Positions 57,001-64,000 of a DNA stretch of 64,000 nt are shown one piece after another. Origin of the DNA: Endomychus coccineus (taxonomy: Eukaryota > Arthropoda > Insecta > Coleoptera > Endomychidae); contig OY294070.1 of the NCBI GenBank assembly GCA_958510875.1, positions 41,926,306-41,990,305 of the forward strand. Direction: 5' to 3'. The notes beneath the pieces were generated by a model, which was not told the DNA's origin, did not search any database, and worked only from the letters and a program-made list of their open reading frames with translations. Position numbers and translations under genes: made by a program. Numbering within the stretch: the first letter of the stretch is position 1; every line of letters starts with the position of its first letter.

Positions 57001-57440
57001 CTCTGGCTCCTAGACTATTATGCAATACTATTGATTTAAATTTTAATTCATTACTCAATTTTTGAGTATTTGATTTATACAAATAAATATGATCAATAAT
57101 AGTTGCGAAATCACCATCTACATGTGTTGGACAATTTATTTGTGATAGAAATTCATTTTTTTCCATCATACTTGTGTATGACAACGTATTGTGCTTATTT
57201 GTCACAGATTTGATATCAATATTTATATTTAAATCTTCTATGAAAACAATTATATCATCTTTATTCATATTTGAGATATAGCAATCCAGATCATTTACGA
57301 AAAGATCTATATTCGATTTATTTGGTCTGTAAATTCCAATTATAGTAATTTTTTTCTATTAAATTCTAACTTATATTCTAATACTGTAATTTCATCCCTA
57401 AATTTGAATTTATATTGTAAATAGCAATTTTATATGAAAT
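54055..57440 (-). pseudogene. LINE remnant, endonuclease to 3' end, split by a foldback element
   Basis: From 57440 downward the minus strand reads ITIIGIYRPNKSNIDLFVND, then IVFIEDLNINIDI and INCPTHVDGDFATIIDHIYL. This is an apurinic endonuclease with the GDxN-type motif (here EDLN) and IDHI. After the 669-bp insertion at 56347-57015 come the linker (HRNDLKRKVKLNKELKQEYN, about 56055) and a heavily broken RT with WLDANNLKLNNSKTKFIAFS (about 54985-54925). YCKSKSSLHN and RKYFIGLRLYNSLPVKLKSA (about 54440-54390) close the protein. The tail near 54045 has repeats of ACTTTGAA, a CR1-like ending. Many lesions. Confidence 0.8.
56347..57015. mobile_element. Short relative of the 18-kb foldback element, TA duplication
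   Basis: The ends are GTCTAGGAGCCAGA and GGCTCCTAGAC, with TA at 56345-56346 and 57016-57017. It keeps the loop (ACGGCCGTTTCGAT) and the whole right arm of the 18034-32816 element but lost most of its left arm. It shows the uninterrupted arm junction (AGGGTTAACCTCCAGTC) that the solo LTR broke in the larger copy. It is inserted in a LINE endonuclease. Confidence 0.85.
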
Positions 57441-58571
57441 TTATTGATTTTGATCAAAAAATGGTTAAATTTACTTTGAGGAATTCAAATTTAACAATTG
57501 TTAACAACTTTCTAAAAATGTGGGTTGATATCTAGGAATGATGAATGAGTTTGAAATAAACTATTTCTAGCCGAGATGTTTAGGAGGAAAATTACACAGA
57601 ATATTTTTTTTCTATTTTAGATTTTTAAATAGGATAACTTAATAAAGGGTACATTTTATTTTTATTGGAATCGTAAACCAATGTAGAATAAATAAACTAT
57701 CATAATATATTTTATTATATTCCAATGTGTTAAAACTATATTTATTCAGACACAAAATAGTTGTTATTAGTAGTAGTACGTCATTCTCCTTGTATAACAA
57801 TAGAAGTTTTATCCTATAAAAAGATTAAATTCACTTTGAAATAGAGAACTTCATAAATATTACAATAACTATGAGATGAAGAGTTGTAAGTATTTGTTTA
57901 TTACTATGTAGTTGCAATAAATACTGCAAATTACTTAGAGAACAGCCGAAATTCATAAATCTAATAACATCAACTCTGAAAATGTAGTCATTCAAAATCG
58001 ATAACGCAAAAATGCGAACCAGCGTTAACTGACCCCTATAACCTGGTACATATGGGAAATAATCCTGTCAGGCAATCTGAAAATAAGTTGCGATATTAAT
58101 AGATCTCAAAGATTATAAACATTCACTCTTGCGTCCATCTCGACAAGACTTTTTCCACACGTCAGCCGTAAATCCCCAGTTCTGTTACACACGACATACT
58201 AGCGCACATCTACATCAAAATATAACCGAAAATTGAAATCGTACATCAGTAAATTAAAGATTTTCATTGCCCTCCCACGTTAAACCGCACGATTAAATAG
58301 GAAATTTAATAACCTAGTAATTCGTTCCGAAGTGAAATATGCAGAAAAAAACGAGGTGAACGTGGACAATTTAATCGAGAATTTATCGAATTGCCCGTTT
58401 TCTAACTGTTGTAAACATCAAATAATCTATATTTTAGATCCTTTTCGATTTATAATTAGAATTTTAAACGTGTGAACGTACGGTTTTAGATGGTGCGTTT
58501 TTATCAATATTATGTCATTTCCGGTTGTAAAGTAGGTTAGTGTAATTAAATACACACGGGGTAGTAGCGCT

Positions 58572-58621
58572 ATGATTGAACGTATTAAGCAAAAAAATCA
58601 TGTGTATGTGTACGGTAACAG
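58572..58621 (+). CDS. Candidate first coding exon (weak)
   Basis: ATG starts MIERIKQKNHVYVYGN and the sequence runs into AACAG followed by GTAAAA, a plausible donor. No family is recognisable and there is no partner exon I could join. Confidence 0.15.
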
Positions 58622-58692
58622 GTAAAAATGTGTTGTGCAAAATGGAATTAGTTTTTGTGTTCTGAAACAAGTCATAGTGCCAAACTTACATC

Positions 58693-58766
58693 ATGTCATC
58701 AAGATCAATGACTGTTAATATGCTAAGAACTAGACGAAGGGATAATAATGTTAAGCCCAACAGGAG
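58693..58766 (+). CDS. Candidate short coding exon (weak)
   Basis: ATG starts MSSRSMTVNMLRTRRRDNN then VKPN, ending at GGAG followed by GTAACG, a plausible donor. The arginine-rich reading and the less AT-rich setting favour a real exon, but nothing else supports it. Confidence 0.2.
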
Positions 58767-58884
58767 GTAACGAAAACATCATCATGGAACGTGTCATTTA
58801 ATACTCATCTGTAACATGTTTTTCACTTAACTTATCCCTAAAATGGTTTGTTGACTTATACACATATCAGTAATTATATTCACT

Positions 58885-59950
58885 TGTAGAAACTTGGTGG
58901 TTAATTTTAAATCCATCCGTTATTTTCGTATTTTAGGTGCGAGGAATGGAAAGGAACCACAACGTAAATTAATAGATTCCATCGTGAGATCACATGAAAA
59001 TTCGGGAATTTAATAAATAGACAGAGTGTTTCTAGGATTTAGATATCCATTTGCTGGTCTGTTTCTTCAGAGATTAACAATGTATGAATAAAAGACTACA
59101 AAGTACAAGGACAAAACAAAATCCACAAAAGGATGAAGCATTATTTCAAAGAATAAACGAGGAAAATTGATAATATGATATTGAATAAAGCAGAAAAAAA
59201 TCAGAAGTCAAACCTGCTGGCAACTTATTTCAGAAAATAGCTCATTTAAAGCCCTGCTATTCAGGATTGCGTAACAAAAATTCGAATCTTGGAATACGGA
59301 ATTTTGTGGATGACGTACTTAAAAACTGATCTAAATTGTAATTAAAAAAAATTCATAATAGTTCCAGTATCTCGAAAAATAACTATTTTCTTTGCAAAGG
59401 CCTTATTTTGATAGTAATACATTTTATCCACAAAAAATATTTGACCCAATGGGAGAAATTAAAAACCTACCCACTGAACAAAACATAACAAATAATTATG
59501 ATTCAGTGATAAACTATGTTCACATTGCAGATTCACTATGAACAGGTTTGGAAAAAACCCGGCTTTTTTGAAAAAAAAATATTTTTTTCGTTTAAACCAG
59601 GTTTATGTGGTTTAAACTATTTAAGTCTAAAAATTATAAAAATGAATAAATTAATTCAAAAAATAACTGATACACAAACACAAAAATTTATATTACAACT
59701 TTTTATTATTATGCATACTTAAACAAATAAGAAAGGGTGAAAAAACGTCAAATTAAAACTATTAGTTCATTAGTTACTATTTTACTACTAACTCAATTCA
59801 ACTTAACGTAAGAAAAGAAATACTTTATAACATAAAAACATTACCAATTCCAATTCAGTAGGTATAGGGTATAGCCATTTAACGTAACAAAAAAAATAAA
59901 ATTGTCTTTTATTTTATTTATTTGTCTCCGTCATTACAAGAAGTATTAAA
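58885..59950. repeat. Direct duplication, copy 1
   Basis: Starts near GAAACTTGGTGGTTAATTTT and includes GTGCGAGGAATGGAAAGGAA, AGATTAACAATGTATGAATA, CATTTAAAGCC and GTCTCCGTCATTACAAGAAG. The same order recurs at 61226-62270 with roughly 15% change. The second half is the 3' end of an hAT element beginning CAGGTTTGGAAAAAACC. Confidence 0.85.
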
Positions 59951-60230
59951 AATGTTGAATAAAAACACTAGCTTAGATGATTTTCAGTTGCTAACCTATT
60001 ACAAAGTTTCGATTGCACCAAACCAAATGACAAGAAAATTCTTTCCACACCAGCTGAATATGCTTGGGATGTATGTAACTGTTCGATGATACTCATAATG
60101 TTATTATTAATTTTATCAATATCAGTTTTTTGGCTTTTCCACCACTCAATCGTAGTCACTGTTGACGTTACGCTGCTTTCGAAAAAATGTTTTTGAAATG
60201 GTGCACTTTCGCCTGAAACAAAATTCAATG
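59540..60230 (-). pseudogene. hAT transposon end with transposase C-terminus
   Basis: The minus strand at 60228-59968 reads FVSGESAPFQKHFFESSVTS, then IEWWKSQKTDIDKINN and AYSAGVERIFLSFGLVQSKL then CNRLATE. This is the hAT dimerisation block (SAxVERxFSxxGxxxSxxRNRLxxEK). The element end is CAGGTTTGGAAAAAACC at about 59540, and copy 2 (about 61897) reads CAGGGTTGAAAAAACC, a typical hAT terminus. The N-terminal and catalytic parts are missing; a PLE fragment follows at 60300. Confidence 0.75.
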
Positions 60231-60299
60231 GTGGAATCTGTTACTTTGAGATAATTTATCGTATTGATATAATAAAATAAAACTTTGTTTTTATCACAT

Positions 60300-61225
60300 A
60301 TATTATAGAAGCAAATCGTTACTATAGTTTCGACACTGTGTGTCATCTTCAAACGATACTAATATACGAAAATATGAATAATCTTGGCTATTTATGGAAC
60401 AATATAAGACACATGTAACAAGTGGGGTTCCGATTGGGGAAATATATTGTTAGAATAGTATAATCGAAAATGAGGTAGAGTTAATATTGTGATAAGGAAA
60501 TTTTAATGCGGAGGTATACTAGAAAGGCAGAAGAGGATTATGGGAAATTTTACGTTATAAAGACCTCAAACAGAATGCTGTAGTACACATCTAATTGACC
60601 ATTTAAAATTTTATTGTTATTATTTTTAATACCTTTGAAAATTTCTATTGATTCTAGTGTGTATAATTTGAAACCTCTTCTCTCGTTATGTAAAATTTTA
60701 ACTTTATCTACATTTGGAAAAGTGTGCCCTTTTTGTAAAATATGGTTAGAGAAAGATGAATCTGTTTTATTGAGTCTAAAAGATCGAAAATGTTCCTTAT
60801 ATCTAATTTCTATATTACGACTAGATCTACCGATGTAAAAGTTATCACACTCTGAACAGGTTAGTTTATATACTCCCGGTTTATTGAACTTTTTTATTTT
60901 ATCTTTAGCATTGAACAAAAAAAAGGACAATTTATTTTGAGGTTTGAAGCTAACTTTTAGATTCTGTTTCGATAAAATGTCTGTAATTATTTTCCTTACG
61001 GTACCAAAATATGCGAGGGAAACGTCATCAAAATAATCAGAATTTTTTGTAGAAGGATAGATACTTCAGTAAGTTAATTTCTTCTTTTTTGTGTCAACTG
61101 ATTTGGATTAAACATGAGGTTGGAAACCATTGTTAATCGCTATAACCTTGATTAAATGCAATTCTTCATTCAGGTTTTCAGGAGAAAGAAGAAGTGAAAA
61201 GGCTCTGTATATCATTGAGTTTTAA
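60300..61225 (-). pseudogene. Penelope-like element: GIY-YIG endonuclease end
   Basis: The 126-codon minus-strand frame (60930-60550) has KPGVYKLTCSECDNFYIGRS then SRNIEIRYKEHFRSF and SNHILQKGHTF, a GIY-YIG endonuclease as found C-terminal in Penelope-like elements (GVYxLxCxxCxxxYIGxTxRxxxxRxxEH). Upstream, interrupted, are FDDVSLAYFGTVRKIITDIL and NEELHLIKVIAINNGF, the RT-endonuclease linker. The RT itself is missing. The element splits the two direct repeats. A hammerhead-like motif lies at its 3' end. Confidence 0.8.
60321..60355 (-). ncRNA. Hammerhead-ribozyme-like motif
   Basis: Minus strand: GTTTGAAGATGACACACAGT then GTCGAAACTATAG. The stem II pairing is GACAC with GTGTC, followed by GAAAC. 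The upstream box TTGAAGA fits CUGANGA except for the first base. It lies downstream of the GIY-YIG gene of the same PLE, the expected place. Confidence 0.5.
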
Positions 61226-62270
61226 ATAGTAGAAACTTGGTGATTAATTTTAAAACCATCGGCTATTTTCGTATTTTGGGTGCGAGGAATGGAAAGGAAC
61301 TTCAAGGTAAATTACTAGATTTGATCGCGAGATTGCATAAAAATTTAATAAATAGACAGAGTGTAGTATTTGGACACCCATTCGCTGGTCTGTTTCTACA
61401 AAGATTAACAATGTATGAATAAAAGACTATGAAAGTACTAGAAAAAAAGAAAATCCACAAAAGGATGAAGATGAAAATTGATAATATGAAATTAAATAAA
61501 CCAAAAAAAAATCAGAAGCCTAACCTGCTCGCATCAAGTTATTTCAGAAAATAGATCATTTAAAGCCATGCTATTCGGGATTACGTAACAAAAATTTGAA
61601 TCTTGGGAATACAGAATTTTGTAGATGACGTACTCTAAAAAGTAATCTAAATTGTAGATTTTTTAAAGATTCATAATAGTTCCAGTATCTCGAAAAATGA
61701 CTATTTTCTTTACAAAGACCATATTTTTATAGTAATACATTGTTGGAGCCGTCACTTTATGGCAATTTATCATATTTTTATCAACAAAAAATATTTAACC
61801 CAAGGGAAGAAATTAAAAACCTGCCCACTGAACAAAACATAACAAGTAGTTATAATTCAGTAATAAACTATGTTCACACTCCGGATACACTATAAACAGG
61901 GTTGAAAAAACCTAAAGACCAAATTTTTTAGTTTAAGCCTATAAAATTGTAAAAATTAATAAAACTATTCAAAAAATAACAGTGATACACAAACACGAAA
62001 CGTTATATTACAGTTTTTTATTATTATACATACATTAACAAATAAAAAACGGTGAAAAAACGTGAAATTAAAACTATTAGTTTATTAGTTAGTATTTTAC
62101 TAACCTGAATTTAACGTAAGAAAATAAATACTCCATCTTACAACTTTATAACCGAACCATTACAAATTCAGTAGGGACAGGGGATAGCCACTTAACATTA
62201 AGAAAAAAATAAAATTGTATTTTATTTTATTAATTTGTCTCCGTCATTACAAAAAGTATTAAAATTAAAA
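61226..62270. repeat. Direct duplication, copy 2
   Basis: Matches 58885-59950 in order: GAAACTTGGTGATTAATTTT, GTGCGAGGAATGGAAAGGAA, AGATTAACAATGTATGAATA, CAGGGTTGAAAAAACC and GTCTCCGTCATTACAAAAAG. It has a 33-base extra stretch (GTTGGAGCCGTCACTTTATG) near 61742. It ends before any hAT coding sequence. Confidence 0.85.
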
Positions 62271-62940
62271 TTATAGTTTATTAGCTAGTATTTTACTAAA
62301 TCACTTTATTTAAAAGGAAGGTGATTTGCAATTTCGAACTTTAAAGTTTATTATCAAAACATACAATGAGAAAACACTGAAACATAGTATTTATATGAAA
62401 TTTACAATGCATTGAATCGATTCTAAGAATTAATGGTACACTAAGGTTAATTATATTGAGATGGTAAACGTAAATTGATTAAACTGTCGGTAATCAGATT
62501 CTAACGATTGTATTATGTGAAATTTAATATTTATTGGACACTATAAGAAACATTGCGATACAGAACGGCTATTCTGTATCGCTAATAAATAATTTTATCA
62601 AGAGAAAGTCAACCGTTAGTTACCTCTCATGCTGCATATCTAAAATTGCCTTTTGCAGTCATCAGGCTTTTGGATTTAGAGAAAAATTTCAAGATACATA
62701 AAGTGTTCCAAATTCGGGTTTTTGTGGGAATTGACTAAGGAATAGTTGATGATTATATGAGTAATATAATAATCGACTTCACTTTTTGATTCTTGATATT
62801 TTTCTCCAAAATCAACAGTTACGCTGCAAAATTCATTTTTATATTTTAAGCTACCATTTTGAAGTTAAAAATTTTTTTATCGGATTCGTAATCAGGTACC
62901 TATCAAACGTCCTGTACGTGAAGCAATTCGATTGAGAACT
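62271..62940. other. Unassigned AT-rich sequence
   Basis: I see no coding signal or repeat structure here. Confidence 0.4.
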
Positions 62941-63242
62941 CAGCGTGATACAAAATGGGGTGTTTACCAACCCCTGTGAAAGCCGAAGGTTTCATGAAAA
63001 TCCATCTACATAGAAAAAAAAGTAGAGGTTTAGTTCTTTCCATGCATTTATTTCCTCTACTATTAAATACGAGTATTTCGATGATATTTTCGCGATTACG
63101 TTTAAGTACAGATTTTGATTTACATGGCTTTCTAAATACACTTAATAGTCAACTTGATTCCCTCAAATTCACTGTACAAATAGAAACAAATAATCAGCTT
63201 CCTTTCCTTGATATTAACATTATAAAAAATCGCTCAAATTGT

Positions 63243-63435
63243 TGTTCGTAATATTTGTGAGATCGCGGCTTGAGTATGCATCTGTGATTTGGTTCCTTGG
63301 TTATACCGTTCATAGAGATGCCTTGGAATCTGTTTAGCGCCGCTTTTTGGAATACCTGTGCTTCAAGATAGACGGTTTTTATCATTTCAGGGGCATTCCT
63401 TATTCTTTCCCTAGTTCCTCGGCTGAACTCGCGGT
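63243..63435 (+). pseudogene. LINE C-terminal scrap inside the Penelope copy
   Basis: One frame reads FVRSRLEYASVIWFLGYTVH, then RDALESV, a stop, and RRFLEYLCFKIDGFYHFRGI. This is the region after RT in Jockey/CR1-type LINEs (RSxLEYASxIWxPYYxxHxxxIExVQRRFLxYL). A piece this small with no 3' tail points to a recombination or gene-conversion patch and not to a normal insertion. Confidence 0.75.
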
Positions 63436-63850
63436 CTGTAAATACTTTCTACCTCCAAATTCCTCGTACTAACATACTTGAAGTATCTCCATTATTTTGC
63501 ATGTGCCATGTCTATAACACCAATGACACTCATACTAAATATGATATTTTCAAAATTGATGGTGAGTTTTCTTCAAAATGCTATTTGAGTGGAACTAGAA
63601 GGAATATTTTAACTCGTTATAAACAACATTCTGTTCATATAAAGGAGAATAATAACCGTTTCTCAAGAAATTTTCACTTTTAAAATACAGTACGAACAAA
63701 TATGGTAATATAGAGGGGATGGAAACGTATCAGTGAGAAAGCAATTTATTAAATTCAGGTTTATGTCCACCTGAGAATAACGACTTGTTTGCATTCTTAA
63801 CCATAAATAGTATATAAACAGATACATTTTGTTTTCTAATTTAGCTTACT

Positions 63851-63880
63851 CTGATGATGACTACTTAGCTGAAAAGTTCT
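63851..63880 (+). ncRNA. Hammerhead-ribozyme-like motif with intact CUGAUGA box
   Basis: CTGATGATGACTACTTAGCT then GAAAAGTTC. The CUGAUGA box is exact and GAAA is present, but stem II is weakened by a bulge (ACTA against TAGCT). The motif aligns base by base with 53759-53790 and lies at the same place after the PLE GIY-YIG gene. Confidence 0.5.
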
Positions 63881-64000
63881 TGGTAACTTAATTTAATTTT
63901 AGTGGATCATGGTGATTATTTAGTACTTATTGGCATTAGTACCTATATCTACTACAAGGAATTTCAAATGTTTTGAATGAAATTGAAAATGCTACGTAGT

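Larger units (their letters stand above)
57441..58884. other. Unassigned; 58100-58800 is less AT-rich and may be unique sequence
   Basis: 57441-58080 is plain AT-rich sequence. From about 58100 to 58800 the base composition rises and repeats are absent, which could mark a host promoter or 5' exon. Two small candidate exons on the plus strand are listed separately. Confidence 0.4.
62941..63900 (+). pseudogene. Penelope-like element, RT C-terminus and GIY-YIG, split by a LINE fragment
   Basis: The plus strand has the catalytic YFDDIFAIT (about 63078, in a frame one base off its neighbour), then GFLNTLNSQLDSLKFTVQIE and NQLPFLDINIIKN (to about 63235), the RT end of a Penelope-like element. A LINE piece (63243-63435) intervenes. 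The GIY-YIG part resumes with YDIFKIDGEFSSKCYLSG and RRNILTRYKQHSVHIKENNN (63540-63660). After a stop, remnants of the C-terminus (VI, RGWKRISV) lead to the 3' end with a hammerhead-like motif at 63851. Confidence 0.8.

Overview
The window reads as a piece of a large, AT-rich, transposon-saturated insect genome; the insect assignment rests on retroelement types, codon context and promoter style, and I cannot name the order. The only host gene I can support is on the minus strand. Three exons (52262-52176, 17495-17314 and 5544-5397) have GT/AG borders and compatible phases. Together they encode an acidic linker and one complete Ig domain that resembles the N-terminal Ig of ROR-type receptor kinases. 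The introns between them are about 34.7 kb and 11.8 kb, and nearly everything else in the window is mobile DNA inside or beside these introns.

The centrepiece is an 11.7-kb Ty3/Gypsy LTR retrotransposon (19134-30868) with near-identical 1.76-kb LTRs and an AACT target duplication. It has TATA/initiator signals, a tRNA primer site, gag, protease-RT-RNase H, integrase, and two extra genes after integrase. One is a full-length Ser/Thr protein kinase with every catalytic motif present. The other is a small protein carrying a second copy of the Gag zinc-knuckle module. Gag and pol are joined by an in-frame GGGAAAC -1 slippery heptamer. Pol and integrase are separated by a -1 shift at a run of eight A, which also fits a slippery site.

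This element sits inside a solo LTR of a related family (19100-32661, ACCT duplication). That LTR sits inside the right arm of a long-inverted-repeat DNA element (18034-32816, TA duplication).

Left part (1-17 kb): decayed transposase-like, LINE, Penelope-like and hAT pieces, and a long-inverted-repeat element (about 5866-11945) that carries about 24 nearly identical 174-bp satellite units. That element is itself hit by an 889-bp foldback element with a TATA duplication.

Right part (33-64 kb): several LINE copies on both strands and Penelope-like (PLE) fragments, some with hammerhead-ribozyme-like 3' motifs. There are also foldback elements with TA duplications and a decayed intron-containing transposase-like gene (36927-38608). 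At 42.5-47.6 kb a nest of three elements includes a mariner-like copy and a TA/GTCGAG element carrying a 284-bp higher-order satellite and a cysteine-rich gene remnant. At 58.9-62.3 kb there is a 1-kb direct duplication around hAT and PLE remnants.
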